Source of the DNA: Raineyella antarctica
GTDB taxonomy: Bacteria; Actinomycetota; Actinomycetes; Propionibacteriales; Propionibacteriaceae
Direction of reading: 5' to 3'
Assembly: GCF_900092135.1 (NCBI RefSeq)
Contig: NZ_FMYF01000006.1
Location: forward strand, 186,001-250,000
DNA: 64,000 nt
Positions within the stretch are counted from its first letter, which is position 1. Every line of letters starts with the position of its first letter. Below, piece by piece: positions 18,424 through 27,304 of this stretch. The position numbers were made by a program, and so were the translations under genes. A model generated the notes under the pieces. It was given only the letters and a program-made list of their open reading frames with translations. It had not been told where the DNA came from and did no database searches.

Positions 18424-20058
18424 TCAGTGGACGAGGGCCTCGCCGGCGCCCAGACCGGTCATGGAGCGGACCTCCATCTCGGCCTGCAGCCTCGGGTCGG
18501 CCTTCTCCTTGGCGGTCATCGTGCCGATCCAGCCCATCAGGAACGCCAACGGCAGCGCCACGATGGTCGGGTTGGTCAGCGGGAACCACGCGAAGTCCGC
18601 GTGCGGGAAGAACGCCGACTTGGCGCCTGAGATCGCCGGGGAGAAAGCAATCAGCACGATCGAGGTGATCAGGCCGGTGTAGATCGACCAGACCGAGCCT
18701 CGGGTGTTGAACTTCCGCCAGTACAGCGTGAACAGGATGGCCGGCAGGTTCGCGGCCGCGGCCACGCCGAAGGCCAGCGAGATCAGGAAGGCGATGTTCT
18801 GGCCGTTGGCGAAGATGCCGCCGACGACGCCGAGGACGCCGATGATGACCGAGGTGATCCGGGCGACCCGCACCTCGGAGCCCGCGTCGACCTTGCCGTC
18901 CTTGAGGACGCTGTTGTAGATGTCGTGCGCGAACGATGCCGAGGCGGTGATGGTCAGACCGGCGACGACGGCCAGGATGGTGGCGAACGCGATACCGGAG
19001 ATGATGCCCATCATCACCTCACCGCCGAGCTGGAGCGCCAGCAGGGGTGCCGCGGCGTTGGCCTTGCCCGGAGCACCGGCGATGATCTCGTTGCCCATCC
19101 CACCGGCGCCCTGGCCGACGAGCCAGATGGCGCCGTAGCCCAGGATGAAGGTGACGATGAAGAACAGGCCGACCATGTTGATCGCCCACACGGCCGAACG
19201 ACGGGCCTCCTTGGCGGTCGGAACCGTGTAGAACCGCATCAGCACGTGCGGCAGGCCGGAGGGGCCGGTCACCAGCGCGATGGCCAGGGAGATGAACGAC
19301 AACTTGGTCGCCCAGTCCTTGCCGTACTGCAGGCCCGGCCGGATGATCGCCTCACCACCGGTGTGGTGGGCGATCGCCTCACGCAGCAGGCCCGACACGT
19401 TGAAGTTCGCGTAGACGAGGACCCACAGCGCCATGATGGTGGCGCCCGAGACGAGCAGCACCGCCTTGATCATCTGCACCCAGGTGGTGCCCTTCATGCC
19501 GCCGATGAGCACGTAGGCGATCATGATGGCACCCACGACGACGATCACGAGGTTCTGGCCGATGGTGGACTTGACGCCGAGCAACAGGGCGACCAGTCCA
19601 CCCGCGCCGGCCATCTGCGCCAGCAGGTAGAAGAACGAGATGGCGAGCGTCGAGATGGCTGCTGCCGTCCGGACAGGCTTGGGCGACATCCGGAACGAGA
19701 GCACGTCGGCCATGGTGTAGCGGCCGGTGTTGCGCAGCGGCTCGGCGACCAGGGTCAGCGCGATGATCCAGGCGACGAAGAAGCCCACCGAGTAGAGGAA
19801 GCCGTCGAAGCCGTTGATGGCGATGGCGCCGGTGACGCCGAGGAAGGCGGCCGCCGACAGGTAGTCGCCGGTGATGGCGAGGCCGTTCTGGCGGCCGGAG
19901 AAGCCTCCGCCACCGGTGTAGAAGCTGGAGGCGGCCTTCTTGTCGGCGTTGCGGCTGACGCCGATGACGACCGAGAGGGTCGCGATCACGAAGACCGCGA
20001 AGATGGAGATGTTGATGATCGGGTTGCCCGTCTGGGCGGTCTCGAGCAAGGTCAGCAT
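18424..20058 (-). CDS. actP: Acetate/monocarboxylate:cation symporter (SSS family, ActP/MctC-like)
   Basis: Sodium:solute symporter of 544 residues with about 13 hydrophobic segments. Recognisable features are GFSGRQNGLAITGDYLSAAAFLG near the first segments, the AEPLRNTGRYTMADVL block and the GLPHVLMRFYTVP stretch, all typical of ActP-type acetate permeases. It overlaps the upstream DUF485 gene by one base (TGATG), the usual partner of ActP. The pair is transcribed from the promoter at 20550-20578 with a CRP-type operator centred about 65 bp upstream of the likely start site, suggesting carbon-source control. In actinobacteria such carriers take up acetate, pyruvate or propionate. Confidence 0.94.
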   Translation of the reverse strand: MLTLLETAQTGNPIINISIFAVFVIATLSVVIGVSRNADKKAASSFYTGGGGFSGRQNGLAITGDYLSAAAFLGVTGAIAINGFDGFLYSVGFFVAWIIALTLVAEPLRNTGRYTMADVLSFRMSPKPVRTAAAISTLAISFFYLLAQMAGAGGLVALLLGVKSTIGQNLVIVVVGAIMIAYVLIGGMKGTTWVQMIKAVLLVSGATIMALWVLVYANFNVSGLLREAIAHHTGGEAIIRPGLQYGKDWATKLSFISLAIALVTGPSGLPHVLMRFYTVPTAKEARRSAVWAINMVGLFFIVTFILGYGAIWLVGQGAGGMGNEIIAGAPGKANAAAPLLALQLGGEVMMGIISGIAFATILAVVAGLTITASASFAHDIYNSVLKDGKVDAGSEVRVARITSVIIGVLGVVGGIFANGQNIAFLISLAFGVAAAANLPAILFTLYWRKFNTRGSVWSIYTGLITSIVLIAFSPAISGAKSAFFPHADFAWFPLTNPTIVALPLAFLMGWIGTMTAKEKADPRLQAEMEVRSMTGLGAGEALVH

Positions 20059-20498
20059 CAGAGTTCGCCCTTCTCCAGGCGCTCACGCAGCGCGGTCGAT
20101 CGCGGATCGAGGTTCTTGTTGGCGTGGCGGACGTACGCCCAGGTCACGAACCAGGTGGAAGCGAAGGCCAGCAGGCCCAGCGGCACGCCCCAGGGGATGT
20201 AGCTGTCGCCGATCCGGGCACCCACCACCTTGGGGGCGTACGTCGCGAGCAGCACGAACACGAAGTAGTAGCCGACGAAGATGGTCACCATCGGGAAGGC
20301 GAATCGCGTGAAGGAACTGCGCAGTTCGCGGTACTCCGCCGAGTTCTGCACCGCGACGAAGTCGATCCCGCTCGGGTCGTGGGCTCCCTCGCGATCCTTG
20401 TCCCAGATCTCCGGGAGGGGCGCATGGTGCTTGGGGAGGTTCGCCTCCACTTCCGGTGTTGGACCGGTGTGTAGCGGTGAATGGGTGTGCGGCGTCAT
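20058..20498 (-). CDS. DUF485 membrane protein, ActP partner
   Basis: 146 residues: a His/Pro-rich soluble N-terminus, then two membrane segments (FAFPMVTIFVGYYFVFVLLA and PLGLLAFASTWFVTWAYV) in the DUF485 (YjcH) layout. YjcH-type proteins are encoded with acetate permeases and are thought to assist them. ATG at 20498 is preceded by GAGGAG. The stop overlaps the actP start by one base, so translation is coupled. Confidence 0.9.
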   Translation of the reverse strand: MTPHTHSPLHTGPTPEVEANLPKHHAPLPEIWDKDREGAHDPSGIDFVAVQNSAEYRELRSSFTRFAFPMVTIFVGYYFVFVLLATYAPKVVGARIGDSYIPWGVPLGLLAFASTWFVTWAYVRHANKNLDPRSTALRERLEKGEL

Positions 20499-20549
20499 TG
20501 TCGCTCCTCATGATCAGCGGGGAGAATTTCCCCGTTGTAGATGCTGCAA

Positions 20550-20578
20550 AATATCCCATCAGCTGGGTCTCAGGTCAA
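20550..20578 (-). promoter_or_regulatory. Promoter of the DUF485-actP operon
   Basis: On the minus strand TTGACC (20578-20573), a 17-bp spacer and GATATT (20555-20550). The predicted start near 20543 gives a leader of about 45 nt, which includes a small GGGGA...TCCCC palindrome (20519-20533). Confidence 0.6.
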
Positions 20579-20598
20579 TACACCTACGGACCCAATGC

Positions 20599-20616
20599 TT
20601 GTGATTCCGGTCACAA
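20599..20616. promoter_or_regulatory. CRP/GlxR-type operator upstream of actP
   Basis: TTGTGATTCCGGTCACAA is a perfect inverted repeat containing TGTGA-N6-TCACA, the consensus of CRP and actinobacterial GlxR/Crp. Its centre is about 65 bp upstream of the inferred DUF485-actP start, near the classic activating position. It lies between the divergent actP and cytX units. Confidence 0.75.
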
Positions 20617-20651
20617 ACATAAGCCAGGGGGCCGTGATAACCTCGGGGGGA

Positions 20652-20757
20652 TTATCCACGGGAGTCCGCGCCATATGGCGGGCTGAGAGGGTCGAGTGCC
20701 GCAAGGCGGGTCGATCGACCGGACGAACCTGACCGGGTCATGCCGGCGTAGGGAGAA
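20652..20757 (+). ncRNA. TPP riboswitch (THI element)
   Basis: The conserved core elements occur in order: GGGCTGAGAGGG (20680-20691), GAACCTGACCGGGTCATGCCGGCG (split by the P4/P5 helices, 20725-20748) and CGTAGGGA. A P1 helix can form between TTATCC (20652-20657) and GGAGAA (20752-20757), and P3 between GGTCGA and TCGACC. The 3' end GGGAGAAG doubles as the ribosome-binding site of the ATG at 20766, so TPP binding would be expected to hide it (translational control). Confidence 0.93.
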
Positions 20758-20765
20758 GAAGCTCC

Positions 20766-22106
20766 ATGACTGTTGATTCGCAGCAATTGACGAGCCCGGA
20801 CGCGGGACCCAAGGCCTCCGAGGCGCCGCTGACGCTGAGCACCGAGCCGCCCCGTACGTTCGGGGTCTGGGCGCAGACCGCACTCTGGGGCAACCTGGGC
20901 ATTTCGCTCTTCGGGCCGCTGACCGGCGCCCTGATCGGCCTGTCGGTCGGGACCGTCGCCGGCGGCATCCTGGCCACGGTGGTCGGCTGCCTCATCGGCG
21001 CCCTGATCCTGGGGGGCTCGGCAACCTTCGGCGCCGTCACCGGCGCGCCCTCGATGGTCGCCCTGCGTGGCCTGCTGGGCCGGCGCGGTTCCGTCGTGCC
21101 GACCATCCTGAACATCCTGCAGAACATCGGCTGGGGAACGATGGAGATCATCGTGATCTCCACCACGGCCGCCTCCATCCTCGGCAGCGACTGGCGGTGG
21201 CCGTTCGTCGTGCTCACTGGCATCGTCACGACGGTGATGGCGATCCGACCGCTCGGCTCGGCCAAGCTGTTGCGTACGGTGATGGTCTGGCTCGTGCTGT
21301 TGTGCTCGGTCTACCTGTTCGTGGTGGTCCTGCGCCAGCCGGTGCACCCGATCGACCAGTCCGGCGTGATCGGCTTCTGGCCCGGTGTCGACCTCGCCGT
21401 CGCCGGTGTGGTCTCGTTCGCCCCGCTGGCGGCGGACTACTCGCGGCATTCGCGGTCCACCAGCGCCGCGTTCATCGGTGCGGGGGTGGGATACGGCCTC
21501 GCGGCGATCGCGTACTACGCCCTGGGCGTCCTCGCCGTCGCGCACCTGACCGGCGACCTGTCCGACGCGAAGCTGATCGGCGCCCTGGTCGCCCTGCCGG
21601 CCGGCGGGATCGCGCTGTTCCTGCTGATGGTCGACGAGGTGGACGAGGCCTTCGCGAACATCTACTCGACCACCATGTCCGTCCACAACATCCTGCCGAA
21701 CCTCGACCGCCGGATCATCTCGGTGGTCATCGGAGTGATCGCCACGCTCCTGGCCGGGCTGATGGACTTCTCCCGCTACCAGAGCTTCCTGTTCCTCATC
21801 GGCTCGTTCTTCGTGCCGCTGTTCACCGTCGCAGTGGTGGACTTCGCCCTGATCCGCCGCGGTCAGTGGGACGTCTCCGATCGTGCCCCCTTCCGCTGGG
21901 TGCCTGTCGTGGCCTGGCTCGCCGGCTTCGTGGCCTACCAGCTGATCTACCCCGGTGACATCCCCGGCTGGTCCTCGCTGTGGGCCGGACTCGCCGCCGG
22001 CCTCGGCTTCGTCGCTCCCTCCTGGCTCGGCTCCTCGGTCGGCGCGATCCTGGTGTCCGGCATCGTGATGGCCGGTCTGGGCCAGCTGGAGCGCCGCCGG
22101 GCCTGA
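20766..22106 (+). CDS. NCS1-family permease, CytX-like thiamine-precursor transporter
   Basis: Polytopic protein of 446 residues with about 12 membrane segments. The purine-cytosine permease signature region is near the N-terminus (FGVWAQTALWGNLGISLFGP) and the NIGWGTMEIIVIS and SFAPLAADYSR stretches are typical of NCS1. The TPP riboswitch directly in front shows that it is thiamine-regulated. CytX-type NCS1 proteins with this arrangement import hydroxymethylpyrimidine (HMP) or a related thiamine precursor. No thi biosynthesis gene is in the window. The family call is solid; HMP as substrate is inferred from the riboswitch. Confidence 0.9.
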   Translation: MTVDSQQLTSPDAGPKASEAPLTLSTEPPRTFGVWAQTALWGNLGISLFGPLTGALIGLSVGTVAGGILATVVGCLIGALILGGSATFGAVTGAPSMVALRGLLGRRGSVVPTILNILQNIGWGTMEIIVISTTAASILGSDWRWPFVVLTGIVTTVMAIRPLGSAKLLRTVMVWLVLLCSVYLFVVVLRQPVHPIDQSGVIGFWPGVDLAVAGVVSFAPLAADYSRHSRSTSAAFIGAGVGYGLAAIAYYALGVLAVAHLTGDLSDAKLIGALVALPAGGIALFLLMVDEVDEAFANIYSTTMSVHNILPNLDRRIISVVIGVIATLLAGLMDFSRYQSFLFLIGSFFVPLFTVAVVDFALIRRGQWDVSDRAPFRWVPVVAWLAGFVAYQLIYPGDIPGWSSLWAGLAAGLGFVAPSWLGSSVGAILVSGIVMAGLGQLERRRA

Positions 22107-22134
22107 GTCCCGGCCCCACAGCCGGCACACCCGA

Positions 22135-22172
22135 AGGTCTGCGGGAGCCCCACGAAGGGTTCCCGCGGACCT
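22135..22172. terminator. Terminator after the CytX-like gene
   Basis: 16-bp stem AGGTCTGCGGGAGCCC (22135-22150) with 22157-22172, two G-U pairs and a CACGAA loop. Its right arm TCCCGCGGACCT is the sequence repeated several times further along (22203-22266). Confidence 0.75.
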
Positions 22173-22305
22173 CGGCGCGTGTTCCGGGAGCTTCTGGACA
22201 ACTTCCCGCGGACCTTATGGCGTCGGCGCGGACCTCCCCCGTGCTCGAGTCCTTCCCGCGGACCTTCATGCCTAGCCGCGGATACCCTCATGTCCGCGGG
22301 AATCC
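22160..22305. repeat. Dispersed CCCGCGGACCTT repeats beside the AbiEi-like gene
   Basis: TTCCCGCGGACCT occurs at 22160-22172, 22203-22215 and 22253-22265, a shorter form at 22226-22237, GCCGCGGATACCC at 22275-22287 and an inverted copy GTCCGCGGGAATCC at 22292-22305. The same CCGCGGATACC core recurs on the other side of the gene near 23660. No coding signal is seen in 22173-22306. Confidence 0.7.
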
Positions 22306-22306
22306 A

Positions 22307-23356
22307 CTAGCGTCCGCGTGCTCGAGCACTTCCCGGGTCGGAGGTGTCGGCCCCCCACCGCTGCTCGCCACGCAGGAAGGCCTGCCGCAGCTCCTGCTCC
22401 AATTCCTCCGGCCGGGCCAGCTCATCCCAGGTCCACCGCACCACCTCCCAGCCGGCCGCCCGCAGTCGGTCCTCGCGCCGCTTCTCGCGGAAGACGACCT
22501 CCCCGGGATCCTCACCGTTGGCTGCTGGAAGGCGTCGGTACTTCACCCGCCCGTCGAATTCTCCCAGCGTCCGGTGGCGTGGCCAGGCGAAGTCTGTTCG
22601 GCCAATGAGAGCGCCGCGAACCGTACGCACCTCGAACTGAAGCTCAGGTGTCGGGACGCCCAAGGACTCCAGGACGACCCGGCTCACCGACTCACCACCG
22701 CTCTCTGCGCGGGGGTCAGCAAAGCCCACTACCCACCGCGCTTGTCCCACACCCCTCCGGCCCTTGGACTGGCCCAGGATCCTCTGCATCTCGGTGCGGG
22801 AGGCATCCGCCCCGTCCTGTCTCAGGACACGATCGGCCAGGGCCACCGCCGGTTTCACCTCGCTGACTCGAGCAAGGTCGACCACTGTCCTCGCCACTGT
22901 CGTCACACGAAGGCCATCGATGACCGTCCACTGGTCATCGGGTACCTGCCCGGTATGGGTGGCCAAGCGTTCGCGGATGCTGCCGCCCGCAATCCCCCGC
23001 GTGACATGGACCCGGTCGTCGATCATCGCCCACGGCACGTCGAGGCCACGCCAGACCGCAGCTGATACGTGACTGAGAACGGCCGACTCGTCGAGCAGGT
23101 CCTTGGCAGCCAGGATGCGAAGATGATGACGTTGGACCGGGTCGAGGTCTGCCGTCTTGGCATAGACCCCGCGCCGGAGCCGCACCATCTGGCCCAGGCG
23201 GTGTGCTGATCGCAGCTCATGGGCCGTGAGCCCCAGCGGTGCAACGGTCCGCGGTGTCAGCAGGCGCCCTGAGGGCAGATCTGATGTCCGTCTCGACGCG
23301 GTCTTCTCGGTATCCACGCGATCATCCCACCTGCTCTGCGGGCACGACACGCCCAT
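22307..23356 (-). CDS. AbiEi-like antitoxin N-domain with DUF559/Vsr-like C-domain
   Basis: 349 residues from ATG 23356, which has GGGAGGTG 5-7 nt upstream. The frame is open further, but that part is the 22-bp repeat. Residues about 33-66 (LLTPRTVAPLGLTAHELRSA to MVRLRRGVYAK) match the winged-helix N-domain of AbiEi-type antitoxins. The last 100 residues (GRTDFAWPRHRTLGEFDG, then KYRR, REDRLRAAGWEVVRWTWDEL) have the D/E-rich pattern of DUF559, a PD-(D/E)XK nuclease-like fold. No AbiEii toxin gene is adjacent, so it is an orphan. It may be a stand-alone nuclease-fold DNA-binding protein. Repeats flank it on both sides. Confidence 0.72.
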   Translation of the reverse strand: MGVSCPQSRWDDRVDTEKTASRRTSDLPSGRLLTPRTVAPLGLTAHELRSAHRLGQMVRLRRGVYAKTADLDPVQRHHLRILAAKDLLDESAVLSHVSAAVWRGLDVPWAMIDDRVHVTRGIAGGSIRERLATHTGQVPDDQWTVIDGLRVTTVARTVVDLARVSEVKPAVALADRVLRQDGADASRTEMQRILGQSKGRRGVGQARWVVGFADPRAESGGESVSRVVLESLGVPTPELQFEVRTVRGALIGRTDFAWPRHRTLGEFDGRVKYRRLPAANGEDPGEVVFREKRREDRLRAAGWEVVRWTWDELARPEELEQELRQAFLRGEQRWGADTSDPGSARARGR

Positions 23357-23788
23357 GACAACACCTCCCACAACACGTCGGGGCGAACGGACGACACTGT
23401 CGGGATCGCGGACAACACCGTCGGGGTCCCGGACAACACCTGCGGGGGTCCCGGACAACACATGCGGGGGTCCCGGACAACACATGCGGGGGTCCCGGAC
23501 AACACCCGTGTGGCCGATGGGGGCGCGTGCGGTCGCTCAGCTCGGCACACATCGTTAGCCACTGGCCATTTCAGGCCCGCCAACCCACCAAGACCCTGGT
23601 GCTGGCCCCGTTCCGTTCCCCGGCCCTGCTACGGCCGCGGACGTTCGTAAGTCCCCGCGGATACCTGCCGATCCGCGGGTGCGCAACAACGTCCGCGGGG
23701 GCGTTGGTACGGGCACGGGCACCGGTACTGGTCCACCCGAGCAGACGCCGCCCCCCACCCCAACCAGGCGCGCCGCAGCCGCCAGGGC
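23357..23788. other. Gap without a gene between AbiEi-like gene and metG
   Basis: 432 bp. It holds the 22-bp tandem array (23406-23514), then a stretch with CCGCGGAC (23635-23642), CCGCGGATACC (about 23658), ATCCGCGGG and GTCCGCGGGGG, and GC-rich simple sequence (GGGCACGGGCACCGG) near 23715-23735. No convincing reading frame, promoter or RNA was found. Confidence 0.6.
23406..23514 (-). repeat. 22-bp tandem array upstream of the AbiEi-like gene
   Basis: Units at 23406-23426 (21 bp), 23427-23448, 23449-23470, 23471-23492 and 23493-23514 share TCCCGGACAACAC followed by a G-rich tail. Two adjacent units are identical. The array is 50-158 bp upstream of the start codon on the minus strand, so it may lie in or before the leader. 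Confidence 0.9.
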
Positions 23789-25582
23789 TCAGTCGTGCAG
23801 GATCGGGGCCCAGTCGGGGCCGGTCTCCCCCAGCTTGTCGTCCAGCTTGGTGAACAGCGGCTCGGGCTTGGTCAGCGGGATGCCCGCCGCGAGCGGCTGG
23901 GAGGCCCAGACCGCCTGCGCGGACGCGTAGTCGCCCATCAGCACCGGATAGTCCGGGCCACCCTCCTCGGAGACCGTACGGATCTCGGGCAGTGCCGCCC
24001 AGACCCCCTCGCCGCCGAGCATCTCGAAGATCTTCTGCGAGGCGTGCGGCATGAACGGGGTGAACATCACGTTGCAGTCCGACACCACCTGCAGCACCGT
24101 CCACAGGATCGTGTCGCGGCGCGCCGGATCGTCCTTGAGCTTCCAGGGCTCGGTCTCGGACAGGTACTGGTTCGCCAGCCCGACGATCCGCATCACCTCG
24201 GAGATGCCCTGCTTGAAGTGGCTGTGGGACAGCGCCTTCCCGACGGTGTCGAAGGCCGCCTTCGAGGCGTCCAGGATCCTGCGGTCCACGTCGGCCAGCT
24301 CACCGGGGGCCGGGACGGCACCGACGTTCTTGTGCGCCATCGACACCGCACGGTTCACCAGGTTGCCCCACTGGGCGGCGAGCTCGGTGTTGTTGCGGCG
24401 GACGAACTCCTCCCAGGTGAAGTCGGTGTCCTGGTTCTCCGGGCCCGCGACGGCGATGAAGTAGCGCAGCGTGTCCGGACCGAACTCGCGCAGGAAGTCA
24501 CCGACGTAGATCACGTGGCCGCGCGAGGAGGAGAACTTCGAGCCGCTCATCGTCAGGTACTCCGAGGAGACGACCTCGGTCGGCAGCTCCAGGATCCCGA
24601 ACGCGCCGGGCTCACCGCCACGGTCGCCCTGGCCGTTGTGCCCGAGCAGGATGCCCGGCCAGATCACCGAGTGGAAGACGATGTTGTCCTTGCCCATGAA
24701 GTAGGAGGCCACCGTCTCCGGGTCCTGCCACCACTTCTTCCACGCCTCGGGGTCACCGATCCGCGCGGCCCACTCGACCGACGCCGACAGGTAGCCGATC
24801 ACCGCGTCGAACCACACGTACAGCCGCTTCATCGGCTCGTCGCGCCAGCCCTCCAGCGGGACCGGGACGCCCCAGTCCAGGTCGCGGGTGATGGCGCGCG
24901 GCTTCAGGTCGTCGATCAGGTGTTGGGAGAACTTGATCACGTTGGGACGCCAGTCCTCGCGGGTCTTCAGCCACTCCGACAGGGACTCGGCCAGCGCGGG
25001 CAGGTCGAGGAAGAAGTGCTCGGTCTCCACGAATTCCGGCGTCTCGCCGTTGATCCGCGAGCGCGGGTCGATCAGGTCGATCGGGTCCAGCTGGTTGCCA
25101 CAGTTGTCGCACTGGTCGCCGCGGGCCCCGGTGTAGCCGCAGATCGGGCAGGTGCCCTCGATGTAGCGGTCGGGCAGCGTACGACCGGTGGAGGGGCTGA
25201 TCGCGCCGCGGGCGGCCTTCGCCACCACGTACCCGTTGCGGTGCAGCGAGAGGAACATCTGCTGGGTCACCCGGTAGTGGTTCAGCGTGGTCGTACGGGT
25301 GAAGAGGTCGTACGACAGCCCAAGGCCCTGCAGGTCCTCGACGATGACCCGGTTGTACTTGTCCGCCAGCTCGCGGACCGGCACACCCTCGTTCTCCGCC
25401 TGGACCGAGATCGGGGTGCCGTGCTCGTCGGTGCCGGAGACCATCAGCACGTCGTGGCCGCTCATCCGCATGTACCGCGAGTAGACGTCGGCCGGGACGC
25501 CGAACCCGGACACGTGTCCGATGTGACGAGGACCGTTGGCGTACGGCCAGGCAACAGCGGTGAGCACACGGGAGGATGTCAT
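23789..25582 (-). CDS. metG: Methionyl-tRNA synthetase
   Basis: Class I synthetase of 597 residues. HIGH motif in [13 protein letters not shown], a single zinc knuckle with CPICGY and CDNCG, and a signature loop [10 protein letters not shown] in place of KMSKS, the form found in actinobacterial MetRS. There is no C-terminal tRNA-binding (EMAP-like) domain. ATG at 25582 ([17 protein letters not shown]) matches the family start; the open frame continues to 25927 without family similarity. Divergent from the small membrane protein gene at 25684. Confidence 0.96.
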   Translation of the reverse strand: MTSSRVLTAVAWPYANGPRHIGHVSGFGVPADVYSRYMRMSGHDVLMVSGTDEHGTPISVQAENEGVPVRELADKYNRVIVEDLQGLGLSYDLFTRTTTLNHYRVTQQMFLSLHRNGYVVAKAARGAISPSTGRTLPDRYIEGTCPICGYTGARGDQCDNCGNQLDPIDLIDPRSRINGETPEFVETEHFFLDLPALAESLSEWLKTREDWRPNVIKFSQHLIDDLKPRAITRDLDWGVPVPLEGWRDEPMKRLYVWFDAVIGYLSASVEWAARIGDPEAWKKWWQDPETVASYFMGKDNIVFHSVIWPGILLGHNGQGDRGGEPGAFGILELPTEVVSSEYLTMSGSKFSSSRGHVIYVGDFLREFGPDTLRYFIAVAGPENQDTDFTWEEFVRRNNTELAAQWGNLVNRAVSMAHKNVGAVPAPGELADVDRRILDASKAAFDTVGKALSHSHFKQGISEVMRIVGLANQYLSETEPWKLKDDPARRDTILWTVLQVVSDCNVMFTPFMPHASQKIFEMLGGEGVWAALPEIRTVSEEGGPDYPVLMGDYASAQAVWASQPLAAGIPLTKPEPLFTKLDDKLGETGPDWAPILHD

Positions 25583-25683
25583 GGGGACAACCCTATCGCC
25601 AGCGCGCATCCGCTCGCGCCGCCGGAACACCCTCGCGGGCGCACCGGGCCCATCGGTACCGGGGCGCCTGACATACTCGGCAC

Positions 25684-26202
25684 ATGGACAGCTTCGTGGT
25701 GCACATCGACCGCAGGCGCTGGGCGGACATGCGGCGCAACAGCCGCATCGGCCTGATCGGGTCCATCCTGATCGGGATCGGAGGCGGCGCCTGGCTGATC
25801 TTCGCCTCGTTCCTCGGTGACAGCCACACCAGCGTCGTACCCGGCATCCTGCTGGTCGTGCTGGGCATCGGCGCCGGGCTGTCCTTCCGGTCCAAGCGCG
25901 AGACACCGATCCACGAGGACGGGCCACCGGTGCTCTTCACCCTGGACCGCACCGGCGTACACCTGGATCCCGGGGCCGGCACAGATCGGATCGACCGTGA
26001 GTGGGGCGACTTCGAGCTGAACTGGCTGCACAGGTCCGCCAGCTACCTGGAGCTGTCGTCCTCCGGCTCCCCTGCCATGCAGTGGCCGGTGGTCGTCACC
26101 GACGCGAACCGGGGCGACCTCGGCCAGGCCGTGGTCGAGCTGTCCGAGGGCCGGGCCAGCCTCGGCAACGGCACCCGGCCGCGTCACCGGCCTGCGGCCT
26201 GA
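25684..26202 (+). CDS. Two-TM membrane protein with PH-like C-terminal part, unknown function
   Basis: 172 residues. A short basic N-terminus, two membrane segments (about 24-45 and 53-66) separated by FLGDSHTS, then a soluble part of about 100 residues: [41 protein letters not shown]. The fold pattern (beta-rich, W-containing) is like YcxB/PH-domain membrane proteins, but I do not recognise a family with certainty. No catalytic motif. Located between metG (divergent) and add (convergent). Confidence 0.6.
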   Translation: MDSFVVHIDRRRWADMRRNSRIGLIGSILIGIGGGAWLIFASFLGDSHTSVVPGILLVVLGIGAGLSFRSKRETPIHEDGPPVLFTLDRTGVHLDPGAGTDRIDREWGDFELNWLHRSASYLELSSSGSPAMQWPVVVTDANRGDLGQAVVELSEGRASLGNGTRPRHRPAA

Positions 26203-26218
26203 GCCTCGCCACCCTGGC

Positions 26219-27304
26219 TCACCTGGGCCAGGTCATCTCCACGTGCTCGGCGATCCGGTCCTTGGTGTCGGCGTCCACGAACGCCGCCCGGACCCCGCGG
26301 TCGACGGTGGCACGGATGTCGCCGAGGGTCCATCCGAAGGTGTCCACCAGCAGGGCGTACTCACGGCTGAGCGTCGTACGACTGACCAGCCGGTTGTCGC
26401 AGGAGATGGTCACCTCGAACCCGAGCCGGTGCAGCGCGTCGACCGGGTGGTCGGCCATCCGCGCCGCAACACCGGTCTGCAGGTTGGACGAGGGGCACAC
26501 CTCCAGCGGGATCGCGCGGTCACGGACCATCGTCGCGGTCTCCCCGAGCACCGGGACCGCCCCGGCCAGGTCGATGTCCTCGATGATCCGGACCCCGTGG
26601 CCGATCCGGTCGGCGTGGCAGACCTCGACGGCCTCGCGCACCGACTCAGGCCCGACGGCCTCACCGGCGTGGATGGTGTAGGGGATCCCCCGCTGCTCCA
26701 GGTACCGGAACGCCTCGAGCTGGCGGCTGGGCGGGAACCCGGCCTCGGCGCCGGCGATGTCGAAGCCGGCGACCAGGTCGTCCTCGTGCCTGGCGGCGAG
26801 CTCGGCGATCTCCAGGCCGCGGTCGGCATGCCGCATCGCGGTGACCAGCTGCCGCACGATGATCGGGTGGCCGTCGCGCCGCGAGGCAGCCATGCCGTCG
26901 GACAGTCCCCGGCCCACCGCCCGGACCGCCCGGTCCAGGGTCAGGCCGCGCTGCAGGTGCTGTTCGGGCGCCCAGCGCGCCTCGGCGTACACCACGCCGT
27001 CGTCGGCCTGGTCCAGGACGAACTCGTACGCCACTCGGTGCAGCGCCTCCTCGGTCTGCATCGCGGCCACGGTGTGGTCGAAGGTCTCCAGGTAGCGCTC
27101 CAGCGACCCGGAGTTGGCGGCGTCGAAGAACCAGTCGGCCAGTGCGGCGGGTGAGTCGGCCGGCAGCCGGTGGTCGACCGCGGCGGCGAGTTCCGACAGC
27201 GTACGTGGACGCAGACCGCCGTCGAGGTGGTCGTGCAGGGCGACCTTGGGCAGCGCGCGCAGGTGTGCGGGGTCGAGGGCGCGGGTCGCCGCGGTCGTCG
27301 TCAT
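26219..27304 (-). CDS. add: Adenosine deaminase
   Basis: Deaminates adenosine/deoxyadenosine to inosine in purine salvage. 361 residues. Metal-binding KVALHDHLDGGLRP (HxH) at about 21-34, then EARWAPEQH, VAGFDIAGAE, the HAGEA catalytic block, ADRIGHGVR and CPSSNLQTG, CDNRLVSRT (zinc aspartate). All expected ADA motifs are intact. Its ATG overlaps the cdd stop by 4 bp (ATGA), making it the last gene of the amidohydrolase-cdd-add operon. Confidence 0.96.
   Translation of the reverse strand: MTTTAATRALDPAHLRALPKVALHDHLDGGLRPRTLSELAAAVDHRLPADSPAALADWFFDAANSGSLERYLETFDHTVAAMQTEEALHRVAYEFVLDQADDGVVYAEARWAPEQHLQRGLTLDRAVRAVGRGLSDGMAASRRDGHPIIVRQLVTAMRHADRGLEIAELAARHEDDLVAGFDIAGAEAGFPPSRQLEAFRYLEQRGIPYTIHAGEAVGPESVREAVEVCHADRIGHGVRIIEDIDLAGAVPVLGETATMVRDRAIPLEVCPSSNLQTGVAARMADHPVDALHRLGFEVTISCDNRLVSRTTLSREYALLVDTFGWTLGDIRATVDRGVRAAFVDADTKDRIAEHVEMTWPR

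Noticed and set aside
23406-23514. Possible CRISPR array
   Set aside because: Units are contiguous with no spacers, only 22 bp long and lack cas genes nearby; it is a tandem repeat.
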